64,000 nucleotides of DNA from Planctomycetia bacterium (GTDB taxonomy: Bacteria > Planctomycetota > Planctomycetia > Pirellulales > JACPPG01): the NCBI GenBank assembly GCA_016191115.1, contig JACPPG010000044.1:184250-248249 (forward strand), written 5' to 3'. Below the pieces are notes generated by a model, which saw nothing but the letters and a program-made list of their open reading frames with translations, was not told the origin of the DNA and did not search any database. Below, one piece after another: positions 55,324-63,895 of the stretch; position 1 is the first letter of the stretch; every line of letters begins with the position of its first letter. A program made the position numbers and the translations under genes.

Positions 55324-55781
55324 GCTTTGCTCCCTGTCAGCCACCGCAATGCCAAGTCAGGTCCAGCCGCGGCGCGTAGCAGTCGCAGCTTCTGCTCGTC
55401 GAGCCTTCGCGGCCCTTGGAGAAATCGACCTATCGAGACGGCCTTGTCGGCACCGTGCGGTCGCAGAATATGATCCACAAGAACCGGCTCCTTAAACCCG
55501 ATGGCCTCTTCGGCGTCGGCCACGACCCGGTACCGGTAATCGTCCGGCGGATAGGCTGGGTCGTCGCCCGGATTCCCGACTACTTCGCGCACTTTCCAGG
55601 TGGCCACGAGGAAGCCTGCCTGCTTTGCCTCGTGACACAGGTTCGCTCCGGACGTGACGAGCCAGAGACAGTCGCCGGATTCCAGGTTCCCCAGAACCCG
55701 CGAGCTGGAATGCCACACTGCGCGCTGCTCTGCGGCTTTATTCCGTCGGTAGTCTCGCCAGTAGATCAATACGTCCGTCAT
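55320..55781 (-). CDS. Small protein between nuclease-like and DUF499 genes, possibly PUA/EVE-like
   Basis: 153 residues. Start and stop both overlap the neighbours by ATGA, so it is firmly part of the unit. It has a beta-rich core around SGDCLWLVTSG, LVATWKVREVVGNPGDD and DDYRYRVVADAEEAIGF, a pattern reminiscent of the PUA/EVE/YTH superfamily that reads modified bases. The resemblance is weak and by eye only. If right, it could tell methylated from foreign DNA for the module; otherwise it is a DUF of unknown role. Confidence 0.55.
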   Translation of the reverse strand: MTDVLIYWRDYRRNKAAEQRAVWHSSSRVLGNLESGDCLWLVTSGANLCHEAKQAGFLVATWKVREVVGNPGDDPAYPPDDYRYRVVADAEEAIGFKEPVLVDHILRPHGADKAVSIGRFLQGPRRLDEQKLRLLRAAAGPDLALRWLTGSKA

Positions 55782-56734
55782 GGCTGCACGACTGGCGGGT
55801 TCTCAGGGAGAGATTGACGTGCCGCGACGTAAGTGCTCCTCGCGAAATCCGTAAGCAGCACCAATTGGCTTTCTTTGGATCGCGCAAAAAAATGTGCCGC
55901 TTCCGATGAAAGGTCAAGCTCGACAAAGTGCCTGTCACCCTCCGTTTGAACTTGGCAGACTTGACGCAGCCGTCCCATGTCGATCGTTTTGTCGAGAACC
56001 TGAAACCAGACCGTCGAATGTCGATCGTGCATGAGCCCGATCCAAAATCGCTTCTTATCGACGTAGTACCCTGTATAATCCCAAGCGGCGCTGCGAACCA
56101 CATCCGGTATCTGGGCCATTTCGATTGCTGTCCCCAGCATGCTTACCAGATTGCGAAACGCGCGATAACCATCAAGGAACTGCCAATTGACCTGTTCAAC
56201 AGCCATACTCTGGGCCTCCAAAAACGCGACGAACTGAGTGGTCACGAAAACCGCCACCGGCGACCGGATTTGACATCGCGCCAGTTTGTCCGCAACCTCG
56301 TGCCAGCGTCGCCATGCGTCGGGTCGATCTTGTTCTTCGCCAAAGGCAATGGGGTAACGTGTCAAGAGAACCAGGCGCGTGTCCCGTCCATTGGCGCGCG
56401 AGGTCAAGGCTCGACGGTACCGATCTAGCTGGAGCGCACCAAGACCCGTCTCTTTCTTTACCTCCACAAAGGCAAGCAAGCTCGCCGTTTTGATCCGTAT
56501 GTCTGGCCGCCCTTCCTCGGTGGAGAATTGAGTTGCCACGTCGATTTCGCCATCGTTGAACCATTGAGCCGTCGTTGGCGCGTCCAGAAGCCAGTGCAGA
56601 ATGTCGCGTGCGAGGTCTCGCTCTTGCTCAATCAAGAGATTGAGCACACAGACGAGGGACTCGGTCAAAAAGTTCTCGTCTTGCCGATGTGCCCATCGGA
56701 ACAGTGAACCGAACAGATTCGTTGGGCTGGCCAT
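55778..56734 (-). CDS. PD-(D/E)XK nuclease superfamily protein
   Basis: 318 residues. The core reads EGRPDIRIKTASLLAFVEVKKE: Asp78, Glu91 and Lys93 with Gln102 following, the expected active-site set. The N-terminal FLTESLVCVLNLLIEQERDLARDIL helix is typical of restriction-like proteins in defence loci. The C-terminal half is mixed alpha/beta and unassigned. Possible effector nuclease of module 2. It starts 12 nt after the stop of the small gene upstream. Confidence 0.75.
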   Translation of the reverse strand: MASPTNLFGSLFRWAHRQDENFLTESLVCVLNLLIEQERDLARDILHWLLDAPTTAQWFNDGEIDVATQFSTEEGRPDIRIKTASLLAFVEVKKETGLGALQLDRYRRALTSRANGRDTRLVLLTRYPIAFGEEQDRPDAWRRWHEVADKLARCQIRSPVAVFVTTQFVAFLEAQSMAVEQVNWQFLDGYRAFRNLVSMLGTAIEMAQIPDVVRSAAWDYTGYYVDKKRFWIGLMHDRHSTVWFQVLDKTIDMGRLRQVCQVQTEGDRHFVELDLSSEAAHFFARSKESQLVLLTDFARSTYVAARQSLPENPPVVQP

Positions 56735-56746
56735 CGAGGCAACCGC

Positions 56747-57043
56747 TCAAGTCCGCATCCGGTCCAGTCGGAACGTGACCCATTGGACCTCTTCGCCTCG
56801 TTCGTCAGGATGGAAGCTCAGGACTAGCCCGGCATCTCGTAACGTGGTCCAATACCGGTCGCCTAGTTGGCACTGAGCCCAGTAGCTGCGGGTTCGGTAG
56901 CCGTCTGGCTCTTGATCCGCGCCGCTCCTCGCAAGCAGCTCGGCGAGTGTCAACCTGACCGACTGATCCGGTGTCCGCTCAGCCAACATCCGGCTCAGCT
57001 CCTCGGCGATGTCCCGTCCCACTCGTACCCAGTCGCCCCTCAT
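56747..57043 (-). CDS. Small hypothetical protein of module 2
   Basis: 98 residues; GAGGAGGA about eight bases before ATG 57043. Predicted mostly helical, with WVRVGRDIAEELSRMLAER and a C-terminal HPDERGEEVQWVTFRLDRMRT strand. It resembles small winged-helix-like accessory proteins, but no family is clear. Sits 12 nt before the nuclease-like gene. Confidence 0.6.
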   Translation of the reverse strand: MRGDWVRVGRDIAEELSRMLAERTPDQSVRLTLAELLARSGADQEPDGYRTRSYWAQCQLGDRYWTTLRDAGLVLSFHPDERGEEVQWVTFRLDRMRT

Positions 57044-57211
57044 CCTTCAGTCCTCCTCGATTCCAACGCTGCAATCCCTAGTTCATCAGTAACTTGTCAA
57101 TGCAGCAGCAAGGCTCGTCGACGCCCTTGACTCTGCTTGAGTCACAGGCAATACTTTGTACGGAGGCTTTGGTCGGTCCGAAAGGGCTGGTCATTGCCTT
57201 TCTTTTTGCGC

Positions 57212-58126
57212 TTAACCATCCCCCTCCTCCTCAATGCGATCGGCTCTGCCTCGAAGGTCGTCCATGTAGACGATTCCGTGCAGTTGCCAAACGCCTTCTC
57301 CGCCGGCTTTCGGCTTGTCTCCGTGAAACTGCATGTCGTGCAGCTTCGTGGCATACGGGCGCAGCTCTTGCCGTGCAGGTTGCGTCATCCGGCTCGTCCT
57401 CCATCCCCAGCCGATGATGTATGCTGCCAGGTCTGCGAGAAAGACTCCCGTCGTCAGGTCCGAATGAACGAAGAATGGCTCCGGCACGATGCGAGAGCTT
57501 CTGTACCGTCCGGTCTCTGTCCCGAGAAAGTAGGCCGCCATCTGTTGGACGAGAATGTGCGATTGAGACTTCTCAAGCTCGTCAAAAACAATCAACCCGC
57601 GATCACGAGGCGGCAGCGTTTCGAGGAAATAGAAGTATCGCTCGAACAAATAGACGTAATCCTTGCGCAATTGGCCTGCACCAGGGCGAGGCGATCTCGG
57701 GTCGGTAACCGAGGCAAACACCTGCACGCTGTAGCTGGCTGCGATGTCGAGAACGTCGTGAACAAAAGCGAGGACCTCCCGGCTGTACGCCACCATCTCC
57801 GAGAGCGTCTCGCCAGACGACGCAAGACCTTCATCCCGTGCAGCCTTCCCCTTCACGAGCAGGGAGTTTGCGAGCCGTTTGCTGTCATCGGGCGCAATCG
57901 CCACGCTTCGCTTGGCAATCTTGAACCGCTTCCTCTTCAGCAGTCGCCTGCCCTTGATCTCGCCGGACAGCAAGTTACGCAGGTAGTCACCGAAGTGCTC
58001 CTTTTCCACAGAGCGAATGGCTCGAACGAGATTCCACAGAGCGTCCTCCGCGATCGCCACCCCAGCGAGCACCTCGCAGGGTGTCCCGCTTTCGTTGTGG
58101 CCGCTCTCGTCAATGAAGAGGAGCAT
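57212..58126 (-). CDS. DUF3800 protein
   Basis: 304 residues. FIDESGH at 4-10 is the DUF3800 hallmark, with a later IVFDELEK and LADLAAYIIGW containing acidic residues; the fold is RNase H-like, so a nuclease role is possible. DUF3800 genes are frequent in mobile and defence islands. It begins ten nt after the DUF1156 stop, so both are co-transcribed. A 168-bp gap follows before the next gene. Confidence 0.85.
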   Translation of the reverse strand: MLLFIDESGHNESGTPCEVLAGVAIAEDALWNLVRAIRSVEKEHFGDYLRNLLSGEIKGRRLLKRKRFKIAKRSVAIAPDDSKRLANSLLVKGKAARDEGLASSGETLSEMVAYSREVLAFVHDVLDIAASYSVQVFASVTDPRSPRPGAGQLRKDYVYLFERYFYFLETLPPRDRGLIVFDELEKSQSHILVQQMAAYFLGTETGRYRSSRIVPEPFFVHSDLTTGVFLADLAAYIIGWGWRTSRMTQPARQELRPYATKLHDMQFHGDKPKAGGEGVWQLHGIVYMDDLRGRADRIEEEGDG

Positions 58127-58136
58127 CCCTCAACCT

Positions 58137-60929
58137 CTAAAACAACCTGCCCTGCCCAGCGGTTTCGAGTTGGTCTTTTTGGTTCAGGAGGCCCTGCATC
58201 AGTTGCTTTTCCTTGTCGCCGTCCGAGAGGATTTCGCTCACCGCCTGGGCCACCAGCCACAGCGATGGGTTGTTGGCCTGGCCGCTGCGGGCCAGGAACT
58301 CGACCATGCCCTCGGCGTCGTTCTTCTCGCGGAAGACGCACATGCGATGCAGCACGTCGATCAGGCTGGCCGGGCTCCCATCGGCAGCCGATTCGCCCAA
58401 ATCCTTCATCTTTATCCGTTTTGCCACAGGCACGGCCTGCACGTTCTCGCCCGACTTCTCCAAAACGCCACTTTTGTCCCACATCAGCTCGGTGCCGATG
58501 CCCAGAGCCTGGGCCAGCTTGAACGACTCGTCGGCCGGCACCTTGGCGTCGCCGTATGACCACTTCCAGACGACATAGAACCGGCTCTCTGGGTCGATTG
58601 TGCCTGTGTGGGTCGTCTTGAGAATCTTTGCCAGCGCGTAGTTGGTGACGAGGCTGCGCACTTCGTCCAAGAACTGACCGACCGTGACTTCCTCGCCCGA
58701 AAGCTTCGTGACCCGTTCGTGTTTGCCGAAGACCGAAAGCGCTGGTCCGATTGCGGAGATGAAGAAGTCGGCCCCGCGGATGCCTTTGCCCCAAAATTGG
58801 TCCAACCGTGCTCCCAACTCAGACCCGAGGGCTCTTCGCACGTCGTCCCAATAGCCACTCTCCGATTCCTTGGCTCGCTTGCGACACGCGATAAAAATTG
58901 AGCTAGCGAGTGCGGCACTGTTCTTTGCGCGTCGGCGCCCCGCCATTTCGGTTGCTATCGGCCACGACGCCGTCACAACGAATCCTGCGCCATTTATTGC
59001 CGCGACCAACGTCTCCCATGCAGCCGTTGTTCGATGGGCAAACATAAAGACTGCGACACCATCTGTTTTTAGGACTCGATGTGCCTCCGCAAAGGCATTC
59101 CGGAGATGAGTCTCAAAGAACTCCTTCGTCTTTTGCTTGTAGTCTGGATTACGCTCAGAAAGCTGAACAATTTCCGCCTGCTTTGGCGTGAGCGGAGAAC
59201 GAAACTGATCCGAAAAGACCTCACCCACTGCCCGCTTTAGCCACACGTAAAAAAAATCAGACAAATCTGAGTATGGCACGGCATCGTAGTACGGAGGATC
59301 AGTAATCACTATGTCGAATGACGAGTCCTCACACGGAAGGCGCTCAGCGCTCGCGATTCTCACGGTTGCTGGACAGGAGCCGAGCGTCGCACAATGCTCG
59401 ATCACCTCCACCGTCCGTTCCACCGCGGATTCCAAATACCCGTTCGTCCCGCCGAAGGGATTGATCTCACAATAATCCCAGACCATTGCAAGTGCTTGTC
59501 GTACAAATGTTGGCAGGACTGCCTCCAACCCCGGTTCCCAAAGTGCCGTGTTGCTCAAGTAATCTGAAAAGCGCGAGACAATTAGACCCAAATATGCGGC
59601 CACCGCAGCAATGTAGTCGGCGTCAGTGTGGTATCCGCGCAATGCGTGCGTTGCTTCCCGCACTGACGCGCACAGCTCGGTCATTACGAGCAGTTGGCGA
59701 TCGTTGAAGAGCATACTCCATTTGTCAATACCGTAGACGTGTACGTTGAAAATGCTGCGAAGGTACTTCAGCGGCTCATCAGGGATCGCAGACATGTTGT
59801 TCCAAAGCGTTGTATCATACCATCGTCGAAGCTGGCTCTTGGCAGTCTCAAATGCTTGAAAATCCGCTTCGGTGCAGGAACGGAACGATTTCCCTTTCAT
59901 ACTAGTGGATAGGACTGCGGCAACAGGTACGTCCACAAAGCCTTTGCGCTTGCCCTGCTCCCTGAGGTAGTCGCCCGAGATGCTTGTTCCACAGGCAAGG
60001 CATGTTGCCGAATCGCGCTTCGTATTCCCGTCTGAGTCTTTCAAGAAGTCGTGATGTAAAGCAACCGCAAAAGCGAAGCCGTTCGTCTTCTTATTGTGGG
60101 ATGGCGTCGCATACCACGGCCGATTCCGACTTAGCTGGTAGCTGCGAATGAGAGGTGTCTGCGCCCTGCACACCGGGTTCGGACACTCCACTGCGCGTGC
60201 CCACAAGTAACCCACGGCGACAGTCTCGTTGGCCTCCTTTGGGTAGCAGTCTGAAACGGCTCTCAAAGTCCTTTGCACTACCCAATGTCCCCAAATGCGC
60301 ACGTCCGCTGCAAGCGGATTCGATTGATACTCCCTCGCAGACATTCGAGGTAACAGGTGCGTCGAGATTCCCTGAAGGTAGTCGCTCTGGACAGCGGCGT
60401 GGTCCGTGTCAAACAGGCTCGGTCCTGAACCGTGCGTGCGTAGGTCGCGCGCTAGCAGACGCACGTAATCTGGGTCCGAGCGGACGTTTTGAGATGAAAA
60501 ACGTTGAGGAAACTCAAGAAGCGCCCGTTGGATGAGGTGTGCAACTGGGTTGATGTCGGTGCTCGTAACCGAACATCCGCAACGGAGAGCTTCGAGCGGG
60601 ATCGCTCCGCCGCCAGCAAATGAGTCGAGAACGGCCTTCCCCTTTGCGGCATTATTGAGGGATCGTAACACCCTTCCTGATGCTTCCCAAGTACAGAGTG
60701 ATTGGATCAACTGGGCAGACCCCTCTGTTAAGTCAGCATCCAGCAAGCATCCGATGACGGTTGCTCGGCAGGCAACAAGTGGCCGCCGTGCCCACCAGCG
60801 ATGAAGGCCGACAGGATGGCCCTTTCGTATTCCTTGCTTCTCCTTTGCTGCCTCAACGCCAACCTCTGCGAATGGGAATTCATGTTCAAATGCACATTGA
60901 GGAGCAAGTACGTCAGGTGATCGTTGCAT
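58137..60929 (-). CDS. DUF1156 DNA methylase
   Basis: 930 residues from ATG 60929 (MQRSPDVLAPQCAFEHEFPF). N-terminal DUF1156 segment RKGHPVGLHRWWARRPLVACRA (about 36-57), SAM-binding FAGGG (104-108) with STDINPVAHL, a zinc-type CPNPVC (about 246-251) and CLACG (about 308), and the catalytic DPPY near 543. DPPY methylases modify adenine N6 or cytosine N4. It is the first gene of module 2 and presumably marks host DNA. The upstream frame to 61,025 includes decayed sequence and is not used. Confidence 0.92.
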   Translation of the reverse strand: MQRSPDVLAPQCAFEHEFPFAEVGVEAAKEKQGIRKGHPVGLHRWWARRPLVACRATVIGCLLDADLTEGSAQLIQSLCTWEASGRVLRSLNNAAKGKAVLDSFAGGGAIPLEALRCGCSVTSTDINPVAHLIQRALLEFPQRFSSQNVRSDPDYVRLLARDLRTHGSGPSLFDTDHAAVQSDYLQGISTHLLPRMSAREYQSNPLAADVRIWGHWVVQRTLRAVSDCYPKEANETVAVGYLWARAVECPNPVCRAQTPLIRSYQLSRNRPWYATPSHNKKTNGFAFAVALHHDFLKDSDGNTKRDSATCLACGTSISGDYLREQGKRKGFVDVPVAAVLSTSMKGKSFRSCTEADFQAFETAKSQLRRWYDTTLWNNMSAIPDEPLKYLRSIFNVHVYGIDKWSMLFNDRQLLVMTELCASVREATHALRGYHTDADYIAAVAAYLGLIVSRFSDYLSNTALWEPGLEAVLPTFVRQALAMVWDYCEINPFGGTNGYLESAVERTVEVIEHCATLGSCPATVRIASAERLPCEDSSFDIVITDPPYYDAVPYSDLSDFFYVWLKRAVGEVFSDQFRSPLTPKQAEIVQLSERNPDYKQKTKEFFETHLRNAFAEAHRVLKTDGVAVFMFAHRTTAAWETLVAAINGAGFVVTASWPIATEMAGRRRAKNSAALASSIFIACRKRAKESESGYWDDVRRALGSELGARLDQFWGKGIRGADFFISAIGPALSVFGKHERVTKLSGEEVTVGQFLDEVRSLVTNYALAKILKTTHTGTIDPESRFYVVWKWSYGDAKVPADESFKLAQALGIGTELMWDKSGVLEKSGENVQAVPVAKRIKMKDLGESAADGSPASLIDVLHRMCVFREKNDAEGMVEFLARSGQANNPSLWLVAQAVSEILSDGDKEKQLMQGLLNQKDQLETAGQGRLF

Positions 60930-61039
60930 GTTCAGCCTTTTGATTGTCACCGGACATTTTGCTGAGCTATTGATTCGCTTGCCGAAGAAGGCAACCGCCA
61001 ACATGCGGCAGTAGAGATTCGACACTGTACTGGGGCGTG

Positions 61040-61189
61040 CAACGCGGCACTACGACATGCCGCCAGCGGCCTCCGCGCCCACCAGATGTGCAAGGTCGAG
61101 ATATGCCCATGCCGAATCGACTTCTCCCGAGCCGACTGCTCAGAGACTTCCTTCAACGGCAACGCAACTTCAATCAAGCGTTTGAGCAT
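61040..61189 (-). pseudogene. Decayed 5' end of a second DUF1156 methylase
   Basis: ATG 61189 starts [20 protein letters not shown], then [28 protein letters not shown] (residues 21-48), a good DUF1156 N-terminus of a subfamily different from the intact gene just downstream. Similarity ends near residue 51 and the rest is missing; the frame then wanders to a stop at 60,947. The first 48 bp match 62,624-62,671 with four differences. Confidence 0.8.
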
Positions 61190-61224
61190 GACTCTTTTCG
61201 ACGATCAGATTTCGGAGGACCTAA

Positions 61225-62307
61225 CTATCGCGGCCTCGTGGAGTGTGGTTTCGATTTCCTCTTTCGTCTTCGCTTGGCGGAAGTCGGAGTCTTCGGCCGC
61301 GGCACCGGACCAGCCTCAGGCGGCATTGGCGGAAACGGAGTCATGCGGGTTGCTGCGCCCGGCATCTGGACCACCACGGCGTGGGACTGTTTGATGAAAG
61401 CCTTTCCAAGGTGATTCTCGATGATCTTGACGGCACCAGTTCCGTTGAAGGTATGTGTCGCAGCGTGGAATACCGAAAGGACCAAATCCTGGAAGCGCTG
61501 ATCGCTCTCAAGGTGCTCAACCAGCAGGCCCTTGCTTTCACATTCATCTCGTGGAATGTGCCGACTGTGGCTGAGGAAGTTGCGATGGCTTGACAGCCAC
61601 TCAGCGATACTCGCCGCGCGCTGCTCCGCCTCGGCAGGCGCCCATTCGCGGAACATGAACGCCTTCAGCCATGTCTGAACCAATTCCTTGGACATCGCCG
61701 ACGCATTCTGACACTGAACCAGCAGGTCAGGGCCGTACTGCCCGAGCATCGGTAACCAAGCACCGAGCTTGGCCGCGTCGCCGCATTGAGACTGGGCTAG
61801 GTCAAATTGCTCCAAGATCGCCTGCGCTGGGACCATTCGCGTTCCCAGGGGCGTGTTGACGATGAACTGTGGGTCGGTCGGTCCCAGGAATGAATGCTTT
61901 CCGAGGACGATAGAATTGGCGGCACAGGCGATCATCGTTGCAGCCGACATGGCCAGTTGCGGGACGATCACTCGAATGTCGAAGAACTTGGAGCGCAGGT
62001 AGTTCACCAGCGCCTCGGCGGCTTCCGGCGAACCGCCTGGACTATGCAGGATGAGATCGAGACTGGGACCCGACAGCCCGTGAATGACTTCCATGATGCC
62101 CTGCAAGTCTTCGTCCACGATGCTGATGACATCGGGCGAGACGCTGGGATCGTGCTGGGTCCACTTAGAAGCGTAGAGGATGACCTCTCGCCCCGTGTGC
62201 TGGCGTAGCAAGACCAGATATTTGCGACGCACCGCGTCGAACTGAGGCGGGCCATCGCCAGGTCGTGATTGAGCCAACTCCTCCAGAATTCCGCTCCACG
62301 TAGGCAT
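61225..62307 (-). CDS. SDH/ClpP-fold serine protease-like protein
   Basis: 360 residues of the serine-dehydrogenase-proteinase family, related to SppA and ClpP. The oxyanion segment is LILHSPGGSPEAAEALVNYL (85-104) and the nucleophile is Ser121 in LAMSAATMIACAANSIVLGKHSFLG. A Lys/Arg/Pro-rich tail ends the protein. Members occur in defence islands; substrates are unknown. It is preceded by a 75-residue gene with 11 nt between, and followed by the decayed methylase start. Confidence 0.85.
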   Translation of the reverse strand: MPTWSGILEELAQSRPGDGPPQFDAVRRKYLVLLRQHTGREVILYASKWTQHDPSVSPDVISIVDEDLQGIMEVIHGLSGPSLDLILHSPGGSPEAAEALVNYLRSKFFDIRVIVPQLAMSAATMIACAANSIVLGKHSFLGPTDPQFIVNTPLGTRMVPAQAILEQFDLAQSQCGDAAKLGAWLPMLGQYGPDLLVQCQNASAMSKELVQTWLKAFMFREWAPAEAEQRAASIAEWLSSHRNFLSHSRHIPRDECESKGLLVEHLESDQRFQDLVLSVFHAATHTFNGTGAVKIIENHLGKAFIKQSHAVVVQMPGAATRMTPFPPMPPEAGPVPRPKTPTSAKRRRKRKSKPHSTRPR

Positions 62308-62318
62308 GATTTAGCCCC

Positions 62319-62546
62319 CTAGCTTGATCCGAGAACGTCCCCAGCCGACGAGTTGGAAACCGTAACCACGCGCTGCACACCGACGGACCGTCGGCCGGAT
62401 GCCAATGGCTCCAATGGCTTCCAGCTCTGGTAGACCGCCATGAGCTGCTGGACACCAGGCTGCTGCGAAGCCAGGGCGATCAGCTTTGCGAGTTCGACCT
62501 GCCGCTCACGAGCCTCTGAACCGCAAGCCCTGTCTAGTTCATCCAT
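62319..62546 (-). CDS. Small protein next to the SDH protease
   Basis: 75 residues. GGGAGGT six bases before ATG 62546 decides the start. Sequence MDELDRACGSEARERQVELA then a helix and a Ser/Val-rich end; it may be a small partner of the protease. No family recognised. Confidence 0.6.
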   Translation of the reverse strand: MDELDRACGSEARERQVELAKLIALASQQPGVQQLMAVYQSWKPLEPLASGRRSVGVQRVVTVSNSSAGDVLGSS

Positions 62547-62619
62547 GTTCGACCTCCCGAGGTCAGGGATTCCCGGTGAAAGAATCGAGTAGGCGCCATG
62601 CCGACTTCTGTGGCGCACC

Positions 62620-62671
62620 GCTCAGGGACTTCCTTCAGCGGCAGCGCAACTTCAATCAGGCGTTTGAGCAT
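62620..62671 (-). pseudogene. Short relic of a DUF1156 gene start
   Basis: [15 protein letters not shown] from ATG 62671, then similarity ends. The 48-bp match to 61,142-61,189 has four differences, three of which are silent Leu codon changes, so both copies were once under selection. The ATG lies inside the end of the NucS-like gene, recording an old translational overlap nucS-DUF1156. Confidence 0.75.
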
Positions 62672-63572
62672 CTGGCCCGTCCGTGTGGCTTCGCCCAGGC
62701 AAGTCCAGGCGGTCGAGCGAGACCGCCACGTCGTAGGTGTAGAGATCAACCATTGTGAGGGGAAGCGCGGCGGATCGCAACCGGGGCGTCACCTCGTGGA
62801 CGACGACGATCCCGCGGACGCCGACGCCGGTGGGGGCTGCCCGGTGTTCCGCGATCCAGCCCATGTATCGCGACAACTGCCCTATCACTTCGTCGTCGGA
62901 CTTGTCCCGCTTTAGCTCGATCACGACGAAATCGCCAGTTGTGCGGTGTTGGGCCAGAATGTCGATGAAGCCCAGATCGCCGCAGGGGACCTGCCGGCCG
63001 TGGTATTGAAGCGACGCTGCCCAGGTAAGTGAATCCCATCCGTCCACAAGCAGGTCTTCGAGATACTTTTCAAGCGCCAAGGCGTAGTCAGGCGCGGCGG
63101 CTGCGTCGGTGGCCGAGGCCGCCGGCGTGATGAGGGTCTGCCGCCGCTGGAGGTGACGGAAGACGACGCGCAGGGCGGCGTGGGTCCAGTCGATGAGTTC
63201 TTTGACACGACGCGGATCGTGCAGCGGGAACGACTCGCCCTGGCCGTATCCCCAGCGGTATTGCAGCAGGACGAGCCCGTCGTCGATCCGCACGTCGCCG
63301 CTCGCGCCGGCGTCGTGGAGTTCGGCTTGCAGGGCCTGGCCGTCGATCTCGGTTGCCCGCTTGACGGCACACTGGATCACCAGGACCTGCGACTGGGTGT
63401 TGCCGGTGATGCGGTTGGTGTCGAAGGCACATTCGATCCAGCGGACCTGCGGATGAGCGAAGCTGGCGATCTTCTTGCGCGGATGGGACTTGGCGGAGGC
63501 GAGCGCGGGCTCCGCTGCACGCGAGGCCGCCACCAGCCGCTCAAAGAACTCCACTTGCCAGGATGGTGGCAT
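62652..63572 (-). CDS. NucS-like PD-(D/E)XK endonuclease
   Basis: 306 residues. C-terminal nuclease domain with Asp204 in GFIDILAQH, Glu219-x-Lys221 in VVIELKRD, Gln232 and Arg235-Tyr236 in GQLSRYMGWI, the DUF91/EndoMS-NucS pattern. The N-terminal half (WIECAFDTNRITGNTQ onward) is a separate unassigned domain. NucS proteins cut mismatched or branched DNA. Its tail overlaps the relic of a DUF1156 methylase, suggesting it was once co-translated with that gene. Confidence 0.8.
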   Translation of the reverse strand: MPPSWQVEFFERLVAASRAAEPALASAKSHPRKKIASFAHPQVRWIECAFDTNRITGNTQSQVLVIQCAVKRATEIDGQALQAELHDAGASGDVRIDDGLVLLQYRWGYGQGESFPLHDPRRVKELIDWTHAALRVVFRHLQRRQTLITPAASATDAAAAPDYALALEKYLEDLLVDGWDSLTWAASLQYHGRQVPCGDLGFIDILAQHRTTGDFVVIELKRDKSDDEVIGQLSRYMGWIAEHRAAPTGVGVRGIVVVHEVTPRLRSAALPLTMVDLYTYDVAVSLDRLDLPGRSHTDGPDAQTPD

Positions 63573-63598
63573 GGCGGTGCCGCGTTCTCGTGCCAGGG

Positions 63599-63859
63599 TC
63601 AGCGATCTTGGGTGATCGCTCCAACGACTCGTTGCAACGCCACGACAATCAGAAGGAGCCCAACCGCTGCTTCGGCGACGACTAGGACTTGGCCAAAGGG
63701 CTTGATCGGCGCCAGATCGCCATAGCCAACTGTCGCGAGAGTGACCGTGCTGAAGTACAAGGGGGTAACCCAGCCAGCGCGAAGTGACTTCTCAGCGCCA
63801 AATGCATCAGCGGTCGTCGCAGCGTGTGCCAGGTAGAGCAACGCGAAGGCAATCGCCAC
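63599..63859 (-). pseudogene. Fragment of a two-helix potassium channel
   Basis: 86 residues. Pore loop TVTLATVGYGDLAP holds the TVGYGD selectivity filter, with the second helix VLVVAEAAVGLLLIVVALQ. Only a stub of the first helix (AIAFALLYL) remains; the frame meets a TAG just before it, next to the transposase end. Most likely truncated by insertion. It is convergent with nothing and on the same strand as the nuclease gene. Confidence 0.7.
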
Positions 63860-63895
63860 TTGGAGCTATTGCAATAAGTTGTGGATGGGGAATTT

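Noticed and set aside
57137..58522. 461-codon plus-strand frame over the DUF3800 and DUF1156 genes
   Set aside because: Antisense to two genes with clear motifs; no recognisable domain itself.
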